From contig NC_087062.1 of assembly GCF_963678635.1 (NCBI RefSeq), positions 73,063,302 through 73,127,301 on the forward strand: a DNA stretch of 64,000 nucleotides, given 5' to 3'. Both the position numbers and the translations under genes were made by a program. Origin of the DNA: Symsagittifera roscoffensis. Its lineage: Eukaryota > Xenacoelomorpha > Acoela > Convolutidae. Every line of letters starts with the position of its first letter. Positions within the stretch are counted from its first letter, which is position 1. Under the pieces are notes generated by a model, which had not been told where the DNA came from, made no database searches, and saw nothing but the letters and a program-made list of their open reading frames with translations. Of the stretch, positions 12,666 through 24,080 are shown in pieces.

Positions 12666-13067
12666 TCATGTGACGTAATAGTCAAGTCTAAAAATTGCAT
12701 TCTCGTGTGTCCTCGTTTTTAGGGTTCTCAAAGTCGCTGTTTCGGAACTTGGAGTATCCTGGTAGGGGCGAGAGCGGCTCTTTTCTTGTCTTTTTTGCAG
12801 TTTCAGATAAAAGAGTTTGGCAGTATATTCACGGAACGAAACTTCATTTAGATTGTATGACTGATCCGAGTAGCGCCGACTTGGCATCGCGCCGAGTGAC
12901 TTCGGTCCCGCTCCTTTACTGAGGTCATCCGACAGCTCCGACGATCGTCTCTCTTTTTTTTGCGATGTCGTCTGTGGCTGACAAAGGTGTTGATTCTTCA
13001 TTTTTCTTCATTTGGTATGCTGCTTCAATTTTGAGCAAATCGTACAGTTTCTTCATAGTTGTAGACT
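12666..13067 (-). pseudogene. Candidate exon relic of the same unknown gene, left arm
   Basis: Two abutting minus-strand frames look coding. One starts at an ATG at 13056 and contains YDLLKIEAAYQMKKNEES. The second (to 12666) contains SSELSDDLSKG and PSRRYSDQSYNLNEVSFREY. The switch falls at a run of eight A (minus strand), and the mirror copy has nine A at that place, so slippage in a homopolymer explains the break. Charged, Ser-rich composition; no family recognised. Confidence 0.4.
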
Positions 13068-14481
13068 TAAGTATTGTATAACATAAGTCAAGCTATGATA
13101 TCTCATTCAGCTTATGATTTTTGATATTTATTTATGAAACGTCTCCTGTCTGCTAGGAACCGAAGCGCTGACTTCGAAGTAAACTGAATTCTCGGTAAAG
13201 TGCGGGATATTCAGCCGATTGGTTAATTTAGCCGCTTGTTTCACCAGCAATTCAGTTTTTTCTCAGTTTCAGCAACAGAAACAAGCTTCCGTTTCCAATC
13301 CTCTCAGCAAAGATTTTTGGTTTACTTTTTCTGTCAAATAAACTTATCGGTTTTAAATCCCACAGCTATCAAAAATATTACAAAGCTTTGGCATTTTATG
13401 GCGCAGAACAAAATTTTGTAAGGTTAAGCTTTCTTCTTAAACTTTTCACTATGCTTTAGTTAAATTGAGCTTCAAAAACTTCCAGAAAAACACCGATTTT
13501 ATGGATGACAAGCTGATGGAAATTTAGCTATAAATGATTTGAACAAATTTGGAGTGGTTTTTCAGGTACAAAAAAAACCTGATCAACTGACGACTATTTT
13601 GTTGGCGAATCAGATTTGCTTCAAGCACCACAATTTTTGGTTAGAATGTTTACATTAGAAGTTGGGAAAAGATGTTAACAAGTACTTTTTCTCTGCTAGT
13701 CTTTCTCCAGTCAGAATTTTTGACATCGCCATAGTCTGTCGTTTCTGTTTATTTGGGTTTTCTTTGGTTTATATGAACTAATCAAAGCACTGATTTCAAA
13801 ACCATCGTACTTTGGATAAACGAAATCACGTGCAAAAACAACTTTAAAATAGGAGCCACGTTTTATAGTTTCCTCTTTTCTTTAGGGTATGGCTCTTTTT
13901 CCTAGTCTTCTCTCTAAGAATTTTAACCTGTAAAGTTTCGTTCAATTTACTTTATTGCTATAAATATCACCATGCGGACTAACTGGGTAATGAAAATCAT
14001 ATTTAGTGTTCTTGCATAACATTGTAAGACCACTTGTTACGCTAAAATTAATTGCTCTTGTGAGATGGACGGAAAAGGGAAAAGAGCTGACTATTCCCCC
14101 TTTTTCTCCATCACGTGCCAATTTCTGTGTTTATATTTTTGTCAACACGGTTCAATTATCAAAAAAGTTACCATGTGGCCGCCTCATGAAATCACAAACA
14201 CTTGTTGTCCTCGTAATCAACTCATGCACAAAAGTAGAAGATGGTGTTAAAACGGTGGAGCCAAGAGTCCGTACGTTTTCTCAGAAAATAATTTGTTTCA
14301 GTGCTCAAAAAGTCGTTGATTTTCATTCACGCAGATTAAAACATATTGTCACAAGAGGTTTCACAACAATAAAACGAAAAAGATATGTCTTTTTTCTCTA
14401 ATTAGTCTAGATTTGAGTTTAGAACAATTCACATCTTAGTTGGAAAAAGAGCTTGCACAAGTAATATATGTTAGTCAGACG
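13068..14481. other. Arm sequence without a clear gene
   Basis: Holds plus-strand ORF 14006-14401 and its diverged mirror copies at 32624-33074 (-). They share an acceptor-like TTTGTTTCAG before a Lys/Arg-rich segment, but the frame is broken in the right arm. No family was recognised, and coding status is undecided. Confidence 0.35.
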
Positions 14482-14854
14482 CAGTGGCGTGCGCAGAATT
14501 TTTCTAGGAGGGAGGCGGTTTTTTGCAAAATTTTTGCGGTATTTTATTTAGGTGATCTATTTGATTTCTCGAGCTCTCCGAAAGTACTATAAGGACCTTA
14601 TTTTGCCAAAACTTGCTGCGCCAAAAACAAGAGACGTTTTTAGGCTATTTTTGAAAATATTGACTAAGAATTGCGTTTTTTCGGCGCGCTCCAGCATCGA
14701 ATTTAGTTTTCTTGGCACTCGAGAAGAAACATTTTGAGTTAGGTCAGTTAAAAACGGATGATGAAAAGTTTTACCAAAAGGTCGACCCTTTGAAAAAGTT
14801 TGGCAATAAGAACCAGATTAATGGGAAACGGCCGCCCCTCTTGGGACGCTACTG
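14482..14854. mobile_element. Short TIR element (hAT-like MITE), left-arm copy
   Basis: Begins CAGTGGCGTGCGCAG and ends with the imperfect inverted counterpart GGACGCTACTG. The flanking 8 bp are GTCAGACG and ATCAGAAG, six of eight identical, which fits the 8 bp target duplication of hAT-type transposons. There is no transposase, so it is non-autonomous. The mirror copy at 32198-32581 has the same flanks, so it inserted before the inverted duplication. Confidence 0.6.
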
Positions 14855-15189
14855 ATCAGAAGTTTTGAAAAACCATTTCTTTTTTGAATGTTTTGTGTTA
14901 TTTACGCAAAATTTTTTTATATCAAAGAAGTTTTTAAGGGAAGGGGTATTGAGTGCCGAGATTACAAAAAGATTCGAAAAGTAAGCCGACACTTTTATGG
15001 TTGAACGAACTAACTTAGCTCGATCATCATAATTTTTTTCAGATTTATGATGCTGGCATTAGTGTGGAAAAAAATTCATCTAAAACGGTGCAAAGGGAAC
15101 CTGTTTGGAAAAATCAAACAAAAAAATGAGCTTTCTGGTTGGTTAATCTCCATCAAAGTAAATTTATTGTGGCCTATAAGCCAAAGTTT

Positions 15190-15490
15190 AAAAAATTTCA
15201 GGGTTGGGTGCATTAGAAATAATTACTATTGAGTTGTCTGAGCGCTGATTGAGAGGGTGTCACCTCAAATGGTTTAAAACCTCGTTTTAGCTAGTTTGCC
15301 TCAATCATAAAGTATTGCAAAGAAACTGGCTTTACTAAAAGTTTAATAAATTTCAGGGTTGGGTGCGTAAGAAATACTTACCAATGAGTTGTCCGATCGC
15401 TGATTGAGAGGGTGCCATGTCAAATAGTTTAAAACTTCGTTTTAGCTAGTTTGCCTCAAACAAAAACTGTTGCAAAGAAGGTAGCTTTAA
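15190..15490. repeat. Tandem repeat ~165-175 bp, two copies, left arm
   Basis: Two direct copies beginning TTTCAGGGTTGGGTGC, at about 15199 and 15353, each containing GCTGATTGAGAGGGTG and CGTTTTAGCTAGTTTGCCTC. The right arm has about three copies of the same unit (31410-31870), so the count changed in one arm after duplication. Confidence 0.75.
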
Positions 15491-15724
15491 AAATGGAATT
15501 CTGAAGTGGTTAACTTGCTGATTTTTTGAAAAAATTTTTGACATGAGAACTAAACAGACCAAAGATGCACACCCAAAAGATCCAAATAGCATAGTTCAAT
15601 TATTCAAATTTTTTTGCCGGAAAAAGTGTTCTAATTTGAGAACACTTGCTATTCGATGGTCACCTGAATAAGGATTTAATTGTTTTCGAAAACAAGTTTA
15701 AGATAAAGTGATTTTTTTTACAAA

Positions 15725-16126
15725 AGAGAAGTACGAGAAAAACAAACGTGTCCTTGGAGCCCAATAAGATGTGATCTGAGCTGCTTCGATTATAGTTTTG
15801 ATGTGAAGGAAAAATTTCAATAGTTTATTTTGAGGCTGAAGCGGGGGGGGGGGGGTTGGAGGTGGGTGACTTCTATGTTTTGCGATAGGGTATAGAGCAT
15901 CCGGTCACCCACCCACCTATGTATTAATAGATTTAGAGTATAGATTTCCTATGTATTAGGATATGTTATAGCTTTTACCGTAGGTTTAAGATGGTAAGCT
16001 GGTAAGTTTCAGAAAAATTTCTATGCTGAAAACTAACTGAAGCTTCAAAGAGTTTTCACTTTTTCGAAAAAAAATACATTGCATTGTAAAATTTTTTATA
16101 ATAGTTTACCGTTTAATTTTACAAGT
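15725..16126. other. Element end beyond polB, left arm, with poly-G tract
   Basis: Contains a run of thirteen or more G at about 15842 inside a ~110 bp stretch not seen in the right arm. Next comes the Maverick end signature: GGTCACCCACCCACCTATG and repeated CCTATGTATTA motifs at about 15900-15960, matching 31.08-31.14 kb and about 9.85-9.92 kb. Confidence 0.55.
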
Positions 16127-19100
16127 TCAATAGCTTAGTATGTATTCCATCGTTAAGTATTTCCTTTTTCGGGTAAAAGTAACTGAGTCCTTTTTTTAGT
16201 TTGATCATATGCTTCGACTTAATGGTTGGAGGTTTTGAATCAAGGATTCGTCAACTTCAAATTTACAGCTTCATCAGGAACTCGGCTGTATTTGATCATT
16301 AGCCCATCCCAGTATTTTCTAATGTTCTTTTGTTGAGTCCCCTGCTGCCAAATTTATATTTGTCGCTATCACTATTATAGCCATACGTCTTTCTGCACAG
16401 GCACAACACTTCGTTACAGTGAAATTCTTCTTTGATTAATCCGAGTTTTCGTTTGTCATTCTTTTTATAAACGGCACAGCAGGATCGTGGAAAAAGTTCT
16501 GCTGTTGCATCAGTTATAAAGTCATCTCTACAATCATTTCGACAAATTAGTGTCCCCCAAGCTATCTTCCCAGCTAATACCCAATCGTCCAGGTCATCTT
16601 CTGCTAATTCTAGATACAAAAAAAAAGTCCGAGTCCATCTTCAGTTCTTCGAACTTATATTCTCATCGCAATGCTTGTGGAAAAAAAATGTAGTGTAACT
16701 CCAACAGTCTCAGTTTGGCAAATTGAAGATTGAAAAAAATCTAGAATAATTAGTTCTCTATGTTCAATTGTTGACTTCAATCATTATAATTCATCTAAGT
16801 CTTTTTCACAACATTCGACTGCTTCGAAAAGTTCTCATTTATTGCTTTTTGTGTCTTCTCATCGCCAAGTTTTTTGGTTATCTTGTGTCTGGATCAGTCC
16901 ATAATTTGATAACCGTACGAGCTGTTTTCGAGAAGCTTCATCCTCTCAGCAACATCTCCAGAACGTGGATTCTCGTTTCCTTCTCGTCGAGCATCAACAT
17001 TAGATTAAACAAATTTGTTGAAGCATTTCCTAGGTGTGTTCTCAACAAACCAAGAAATTGTTGTAAATTGAATTCCAAGATATAGATAGAAGGTAAGAAA
17101 GGGTCTGCCATTTTCTGTTTTGAAATTTTAAATCAGCATTCGTTGTGGGTTTTTCAGCAAATATTTTTCTTTGGCATAATTTTTCCGATATCCTTACAGC
17201 ACGCTTCAATTTTTTTTTAAATATGGGAGGAGAATTTTAAAATGTGGGCTTCAGCTTGTCGGGAACTATAAAATTGCACTGCACATAGCTAAAAATAGAT
17301 CCATTTTTTTTTTCTTCAAGTAAAAAATGAGTAGACCCGAAATTGATTTAAAAGTACTGTTTGTCTTGACATGATTCTTGACATAAGAGTTTGGTTTAAA
17401 ATGTTCCTACCACTCACACACTCTCACATCTCCTGAATATTGTAACCTTTATGTACTATCGTCTCACTCATCCGTTTATCGCTTCTTTTTTCTTCTTTCA
17501 ATATCTTGTTCTGACAAAGACGAACGGATTTCTTAGCTTGAACAAAAGTGAAAGTAGGAAACCATAGCTTTAAATACTGTTTTACAGAGATCGCAGTGGC
17601 CATTAACATGAAAACAGTCAACAGCATCTCTTGGCACATTGAGAATGTGCACATCAACGTCAATTCCAACTATTGTCTGGCAAACGTTTGACGAGTAACG
17701 AATATACAATTGATCGACAACAGCTTTTCGCGTTAACACTATTGATCGACCACCAGTCATGTCTTCTCTAATTTTCTGATAAAAATCTTTATCTCCTTCA
17801 CGGGTGCAACTTGTGATTTGTCGATTTGTGTTAGCTAATGCTTGCAAGATTTAGAAGCATGTCAAATTCAGCATGTCAATGGCCTTATCATGGTAAAACA
17901 TTATCAATTTTTGCACAGCTTCAGGAGTAGGAACAATATCTTTGTTGTTATACCATACCGAGAAATTTTTGAAAGTTATCATGCTGTGTTGCTCCCAGAT
18001 GCTTTTTAAATAAGAGTAATTTTCAAAACCTGTTGATGGAACTAATCGAAAACGTTACTTTTCTAGCACACTTTGTTAATCAAGTCCTCCCTTAATCAGT
18101 TTTTGGTAATAGTTGAAATCTTTTTCGAGAGGGTTGTAATTTCTCAGTTTGCTTCAAACGGAGGAAGTTCCTTACAATCTTGCGTGGTTTGCAAACCATT
18201 CGTAGGGGAAAATAGTTTTGGTTTCACTTGCTTTATAGGCTTTCAGAATCGAATTCAATGTTGCTGCTCCTCCAAGAAACTTCATCTTGTCTAGAAACTG
18301 TACATCGCCAAATCTGAATGATTTGAAATCATGGCTTTTTAAATGAATGTTGTTTAAAGTTCCTTTATCACATATAAGGTACGGCATCAAATAAAATTTG
18401 ATAATTTTCAGATCGTATCTACCGCTAATGAAACCGAACTCAGGTATAGTATTAACATAACGCTTTAAAAACAGTTTCAAGTCGATCAGCTGATTTTCTT
18501 GATTTCTCAAAAACTTGAGCCACATATAGTCATCCTATCCATCTCCTACTCTCATAGTTTAAAATCTAGCATTGAAATTATCAAAAAAAAATCTCTTTCA
18601 ATCATTGACAGTATTTTTGTTTTCTTGAAACTTGGTTCTCGTTTCTAACTTCGCTTTTTTTTCAGCCAGAACTTCCAAGTTGGAAACAAAAGCAATTATT
18701 CGGAGTTCTGGATCTTTTTCACGCAAGAAACTCTGATCATTTTACACATTTTAAGATATTGAGTTGAGGAGGGAACATGCCCTCCAATCAAAGTAGTTGT
18801 TTCGGTTGCTTCCATTTCGTCTGTGAGAACACATTTTGTTTCGAAGTCAAAGATTGCCACATTGCTAAATAGTTCACCTTCTTCGGTGTACGGAACGTTC
18901 AAAACAACAAATTTATCGAAAATTGTTTCTCGTAGTGTGTTTGCGTTTGAAAATAAATATGTAGCGCTCTATCTTTAAATCTGATTAGATGCTTGTTGAA
19001 GTGATCTGATTTGTGGAAGAAAGTGTCACAATTAGGAAATCGAAAACACTCGAAGAAAGAATCAAAATCAGTCGTTTGAAACAAATGGTTGTTGAATCTT

Positions 19101-19262
19101 AGCAGTTTCAAGGCTTTCTTCGCCTGAGTAATGCTCCAACATTTTATCCTTCTGGAATGTATTAATTGTAAATGAATATGTTACGTTCAACTACTTCCTC
19201 CACAAGAGGTAGATCATAAATTGACACTCCAAGAAAATTCTTCTGATCGTATCCACAGAGTC
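16127..19262 (-). pseudogene. polB: Maverick family-B DNA polymerase, copy 2 (left arm, decayed)
   Basis: Reads leftward. From the 5' side: ExoI block (18902-18696) with AIFDFETKCVL; Exo II-type block (18525-18172) with SGRYDLKIIKFYL and FGDVQFLDKMKFLGGA; motif A region (17847-17533) with REDMTGGRSIVLTRKAVV, but SIVGIDASxLY-type residues replaced (TIVGIDVDVHILN); motif B (near 16900) KLLENSSYGYQIMD followed by a stop; 3' part (16619-16299) with LFPRSCCAVYKK. An acceptor-like TTTACAG precedes the first block at about 19262, and the N-terminal finger region is absent. Multiple stops and frame changes make it non-functional. Confidence 0.88.
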
Positions 19263-19873
19263 TGTAAACAGCTGAAATGTATGAGCATGATATACTGATT
19301 AAATATTTGGTTGCTCTCAATATTTCGAATTTTAAAAACACTTGAACTTAGAGTTAATCTACAGGAAAAACGAAAAAATTCCACTTGATTTTCTCATTGA
19401 TTAAATAAAATGTTGACTCTTACTTTTTTCACAATTTTCTGTCCGAATTAGAGTTCTCCGACTATGTAAAGGTCTGTTTAGGGAAACTTACTCAACCATA
19501 GAGCGTACTTTCGATCAATATATTGCGTATCAAAGGTTCTAATTTACGGCTGAGTTACACCTCACTAAGAAAGAAATTTTGTTTATTCTCGAGAGTTTGA
19601 ATTTAATAAATAAATCGTACGATAGTATATCAAAGACTCATTTTATCCACTAACCAATACCCTAATTTGTAAAAACTCACCAGCAAAGCTCTTCATTCCT
19701 CCATTTCTGTAGGAATTTTCAAAATTCAAAATCCTGCGTGATCCTTCCAGAGATATGCTTTGAAAAACTCATCAACGTTCCTATCCTCTCAAAATTTTAT
19801 CAAAATGAAAGACAATGACTACCTACTCAAAAAGCATCAAGTTTTGATTGATTACAAAAAAAACTAAACTATC

Positions 19874-20173
19874 TTGATGAAAAAAATATGCAAAGGCTTC
19901 TTGTGTTACCTTTTTTTTCTTTTGTTGCTTATATCAGCAATATTTCTCATGTTTACAGCAAACAACCCCTCTTTCCCAACTAAAAATCAAATTGCTTTTG
20001 ACTTCACTATCTTCACTTCCTCTTCTATCAGCTTTATATCAATCTTGTTTTTACTCTGTGTTTTTTACTCAAGTTATTGCTCAAAAGAATCTGAGCAAAA
20101 CAGCAACCTTATGTACTCTGTACAGTTTTCTGGACGTTTATGCTGTCCAAAACAGAGTTCTCCGATTTTGTAA
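19874..20173 (+). CDS. Small membrane-protein-like ORF in repeat unit 1, left arm
   Basis: 99 aa with a strong hydrophobic segment (YLFFLLLLISAIFLMF) and a second one (SFISILFLLCVFY), then a Cys/Ser-rich tail. The same protein pattern recurs in the next unit and in the right arm (27466-27056). Family unknown. The upstream charged part present in other copies is out of frame here. Confidence 0.4.
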   Translation: MMKKICKGFLCYLFFLLLLISAIFLMFTANNPSFPTKNQIAFDFTIFTSSSISFISILFLLCVFYSSYCSKESEQNSNLMYSVQFSGRLCCPKQSSPIL

Positions 20174-20466
20174 AGGTCTGTTTAGGGAAACTTACTCAAC
20201 CAAAGAATTTACTTTTGATCCATTTATTGCGTATCAAAGCTTCAAACTTACGGCTGAATTACACCTCACAAGGAATAAAGTTTTGTTTTTTTTTCTCTAG
20301 AATTTGAAAATAGTAAATAAATCGTACGATAATATATCAAAGACTCATTTTTTCCACTAACCAACACCAACATTTGAAAAAACTCACTAGCAAAGCTCTT
20401 CATTCCTCCATTTCTGTAGGAATTTTCAAAATTCAAAATCCTGCTTAATCCTTCCAGAGATATGCT

Positions 20467-20863
20467 TTGAAAAACTCATCAACTTTCCTATTCTCTCAAA
20501 TTTTTATCAAAATGAAAGAAATTGACCATCTACTAAAAAATCATCAAGTTTTGATTGATTACAAACAAAAAAACTCAATTATCTTGATGAAAAAATGTGC
20601 AAAGGCTTCTTGTGGTTTTGTTTTTTCTTTTGTTGCTTACATCAGCAATATTTCTAATGTTTACAGCAAACAACCCCTCTTTTCCAACTAAAAATCAAAT
20701 TGTTTCTGACTTAACTACCTGCACTTCCTTTTCTATCAGCCTTATATCATTCTTGTTTTTACTCTGTATCTTTTACTCAAGTTATTGCTCAAAAGAATCT
20801 GTGCAAAACAGCAACTTTATGTACTCTGTACAATTTTCTGGACGTTTATGTTATCCAAAATAG
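20467..20863 (+). pseudogene. Small membrane-protein-like ORF in repeat unit 2, frameshifted
   Basis: The charged N-terminal part (MKEIDHLLKNHQVLIDYKQK) is read in one frame (20467-20691). The two hydrophobic segments and tail (SISLISFLFLLCIFY) are read in another (20597-20863). The right-arm copy has both parts in one 136-aa frame, so this unit carries an indel. Confidence 0.45.
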
Positions 20864-21485
20864 AATTCTTCGACTATGTAAAGGTCTGTTTAGGGAAACT
20901 TACTCAACCAAAGAGTTTACTTTTGATCCATTTATCACGTATCAAAGCTTCAAATTTAGGGCTGAATTACACCTCACAAGGAAAAAATTTTTGTAAATTC
21001 TCGAGAATTTGAAGTTATTAAATAAATCGTACGATAATATATCAAAGAATCTTTTTATCCCCTACCCAATACCCAAATTTGTAAAACCTCCCCAGCAAAG
21101 CTCTTCATTCCTTCATTTCTATAGGAATTTTCAAAACGCAAAAACCTGCATAATCCTTCCAAAGATATGCTTTGAAAAACTCATCAACTTGACTATCCTC
21201 TCAAATTTTCATCATTTTCAAACAATTTGACTATCTGCTCAAAATCATCAATTTTTGATTGATTACAAACAAAAAAAATTCAATTACCTGGATGAAAAAA
21301 ATTGTGGAAATGCTACTTGTATTACTTTTCTTTCTTTTGTGGCTTATATCAGCAATGTTTCTCATGTTTACAGCAAACAACGCCTCACTCTTAACTAAAA
21401 TCAATTTGTTTTTAACCTAACCACCTTTTCGCAACTTGTTATTAAAATTGAAATTTGTTGCAGCATCATGAAAGTGAGAAAAAAT

Positions 21486-21839
21486 TATCACATCTTGCTA
21501 GCAAATCAGCAGTGACTTTTGCAAACTCCTCCATAAATGTGCTTTTGTTTTCAAAATTTCTCAGCAATTTCCTAAACAGATAGGTTGTTAAATAGGTTAT
21601 CATTTACCGATAAAATAGACAGGTTATCAAAAGTTTTTCAATTTTCCATTGAAAAGTTGAAATGACCTGTATTTGCAAATCAGTAAAACAGTCCATTATC
21701 TTCAACAAATCATGTTCTCATTTCGAGGTTTGTACTTCACTAACTCTTTCCAGAAATGCTGAACCAATAGCTTGTGTGGAAGCTAGTTTCCGGTTAGAAG
21801 ATAAATGATGACGTTTGAATTTTTTGCGTAACAGTCTTT
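21486..21839. other. Spacer between repeat array and PC4-like gene
   Basis: AT-rich, mirrored at about 26.1-26.5 kb. No ORF of note. Being upstream of the PC4-like gene and the polymerase on opposite strands, it may have held control sequences, but none can be named. Confidence 0.35.
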
Positions 21840-22150
21840 TTGTTGCGTAAAAAAGGAGAAGGAACCTCGACAAATAGAAATACTGTTATTCGCGATGCTG
21901 AAAACCATCGACGCGTTCCTATTTTGGAAATCACATGTGGCCCTGGCAAGGAGTCAATTTGGATCAGGAGCTTGCCAACTGCAATAAAGTGTATGACATA
22001 GCCACTTACGATAGAAAACAGGCTTGAGTCACGATCAAGAAGTACCATATTAACAAACCTCCCTTCAGAAAATGAAGCAATAAAAACAAGTTGCCTATGT
22101 TAATTATACTTTGAACAAAATCAAAGAACTGTTGTAAACCTTGGGAGACT
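21840..22150 (+). pseudogene. PC4-like DNA-binding gene, left-arm copy (decayed)
   Basis: Matches the better copy at 42931-43309. Readable parts are NRNTVIRDAENHRRVPILE in one frame and CNKVYDIATYDRK, then a TGA, then VTIKKYHINKPPF in another. In the most complete copy the C-terminal half resembles the PC4/p15 single-stranded-DNA-binding fold. Frameshift, stop and an internal deletion make this copy dead. Confidence 0.5.
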
Positions 22151-22394
22151 TTATGTTTGGTGAGAACTGTAATTTTCAATAAACTGTGTTGTGCATATTT
22201 TTGTTTTGTAATGTAGATATTTGTCCTTAAAACCATTTCTCCTTTAGTATTCGTGATAAACAGTATGAGATAGACAATTGACTTTTCAAGAAAACTAATC
22301 TTGAATTGCTTAAAAAATTGGGACTTTTTCTACATTGTTTTGCAAGAAATGTCTCAATAATGATTACTAACTGTTAATAAATCATAACTTTAAC

Positions 22395-22667
22395 AAACCT
22401 GCAGATTTTTGAACGGACTCTCCTTAAAAATAAAAGTAATATTTCACATAGAATACCACTCCCAAACCAAATAAATAGACCTTATAGAATGTCGTAAAAA
22501 TGAAAATCATGGGAAATATATTCAATCTTCACAACTACAGAGAGAACAGTATGATAAACTACTCAATATATTCCCTTGATTGCTAGAATATGTAGAAACA
22601 TTCAGAAAATCCTATATCATTGTTGATGAATGCACTGTAGAAACCGAACGTACAGAAATTGAATGAA
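22395..22667 (+). pseudogene. Small unassigned Maverick gene, left-arm copy (decayed)
   Basis: Corresponds to the intact exon at 24813-24526 (-). The conserved end is EYVETFRKSYIIVDECTVE-like, here interrupted by a stop before it. Placed between the PC4-like gene and the ATPase in all three loci. Confidence 0.5.
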
Positions 22668-23326
22668 ATACCTAGAATTTTTGAGATTAAAAAGCAAGAG
22701 TATTCATCAAATACAAAAAGAAAACAAATTTTCATTTTTGTACGTGTTTTGCATTGGACCCGGGCATAAAATTGGAATAAATGGACATAAAATTTTCTTT
22801 TGGATACGAAAATTCCTGTATAGAGTTTTTTTTTGCAAATTCATATATCTTTAGACTTCAAGTACTCTGCTGGATCTGTGAAATCTATACTGGAAGAAAA
22901 GGACCTTGGTTTTGTTTTGTTGCAGCTAGTCTTCCGAGTTCATGATTTCTCGGTCACGTGACTGGATTAATTTTATGTGAAAATATTGTTTCATCAGTAT
23001 ATGCATTGTACGATTTCATTTAAAAAACTCCTCAAAAAAAACGGTTAAAAGAACGAGCTTGGTGGTTTGGGATATTGATTGTATCGAAAATAATTTAGTA
23101 AAGAATGAGTTTATAAGGATAGACAAACTGTAGGATGTTTATTTCTTTCACACAGAAAAAATTAAACCAACATTCCAATCTTCTTGATGTACAAAGCATC
23201 GTCATGGAATCAGTTGAAGCAGCGGTTACGAAAAATATACTGAACTTGAAAAAATAATAAAAAAATCTAGTAGACTGAGAAATGGAATTTTAGAGAAGTT
23301 GCAGAAAGAAAGCATTTGCATACAGG
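22668..23326 (+). other. Region upstream of the ATPase, left arm
   Basis: Includes short frames shared with the right arm (FCIGPGHKIGINGHKIFFW at about 22747-22803; VMESVEAAVTKNILNLKK near 23200-23255). A ~150 bp block present in the right arm (about 23745-23900) is missing here at about 23297. Confidence 0.4.
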
Positions 23327-23714
23327 ACATGGACACGAAGTTTTTTTTCACAAATTGTAAATATTAAAAATTTTAATGTAATAAAATTTTTAAACAATAA
23401 CTAAATCTCATTGTGAAATTTTTCTTTCTAGATTTAGAATGGTCGATCAATGTGACAAGCCCATAATTTTAGGAAGTTTTGTTTTTGTTGAGTAAATGTT
23501 TGAACGAAAGTCCAGGAAGTTTAATAGACAAACATGAAATATATCTCTTTTGGCTTTTATGTGCCAATTTTTTCTTATAGCTTTGATGCTACAAATGCAA
23601 CCGTTCTAAATAAGTTATTCACAACATTTGAAGAAACGACACTTCGCGTAGCTATCTTATCAAGCACAGTTGGTTATATTCTACCATCTCCGAAGCTACG
23701 AATAAGTTAATTTC
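23327..23714 (+). pseudogene. Palindrome spacer: 5' end of the Maverick packaging ATPase
   Basis: This non-inverted centre aligns in plus orientation with 44770-45138, the start of the ATPase gene in the third Maverick. Shared landmarks are ATGGT(C/T)GATCAATGTGACAAGC-type sequence near 23438, ATATATCTCTTTTGGCTTTTATG and a block ending AATAAGTTAATTTCT at 23701-23715. The homology stops there and the inverted right arm starts, so the fusion point lies inside the ATPase gene, upstream of its P-loop. Confidence 0.75.
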
Positions 23715-23716
23715 TC

Positions 23717-24080
23717 TGTATGCAAATGCTTTCTTGCTGCACAGTGAAGAGTTTTTGCATGACGAATTGGGTAGTTGAAACACCTTCAATCTTATTCTTC
23801 GTCTTTGAATATCAAAAATTGAATTTTTTGGGCTATTGTAGTCATCCAAAGTAAAAATGGTTGTTCTAAAAAATTGAGACAAACTTTTACATTTTCAAAA
23901 CTTTTCTCTAAAAATCCATTTCTCAGTCTACTAGATTTTTTCTATTTCAGTATATTTTTCGTAACCGCTGCTTCAACTGATTCCATGACGATGCTTTGTA
24001 CATCAAGAAGATTGGGATGTTGGTTTAATTTTTTCTGTGAGAAAGAAAGAAACATCCTACAGTTTGTCTTTCCTTATAAT
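23717..24080 (-). pseudogene. Small relic ORFs upstream of the ATPase, right arm
   Basis: Minus-strand frame 23882-23652 holds FTLDDYNSPKNSIFDIQ and VFQLPNSSCKNSSLCSKK. The latter part also appears at about 44690-44740 in the third locus (LPISSCKNSSLSRMK), there with stops. A second piece, VMESVEAAVTKNI, is read near 23960-24000. Probably one small Maverick gene just before the ATPase; no family recognised. Confidence 0.4.

Larger units (their letters stand above)
19430..21485 (+). repeat. Maverick ~706 bp tandem repeats, left arm (about three copies)
   Basis: The landmark GTAAAGGTCTGTTTAGGGAA occurs near 19466, 20171 and 20878, a spacing of 705-707 bp. A further partial unit runs to about 21480. 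Each unit holds a small ORF with a hydrophobic segment. The array lies between the divergently oriented polB (-) and PC4-like (+) genes, where an element promoter region would be expected. Confidence 0.88.
10225..23326 (+). repeat. Giant inverted repeat, left arm (~13.1 kb)
   Basis: The reverse complement of this arm is found at about 23715-37110. Outer end: TTGTACTATAGATGAAAAAT near 10236 pairs with sequence near 37090. Inner end: AGCATTTGCATACAG near 23311-23325 pairs with CTGTATGCAAATGCT at 23716. Mirror pairs were checked throughout: 10.6/36.7 kb, 12.3/34.7 kb, 12.9/34.2 kb, 14.5/32.4 kb, 15.3/31.6 kb, 16.3-19.2/28.0-30.9 kb, 22.1/25.0 kb and 23.2/24.0 kb. The arms are clearly homologous but differ by scattered substitutions and many indels. 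Confidence 0.95.

Noticed and set aside
18073-18294. Plus-strand ORF overlapping left-arm polB
   Set aside because: Shadow of the minus-strand polymerase blocks, which carry recognisable exonuclease motifs.
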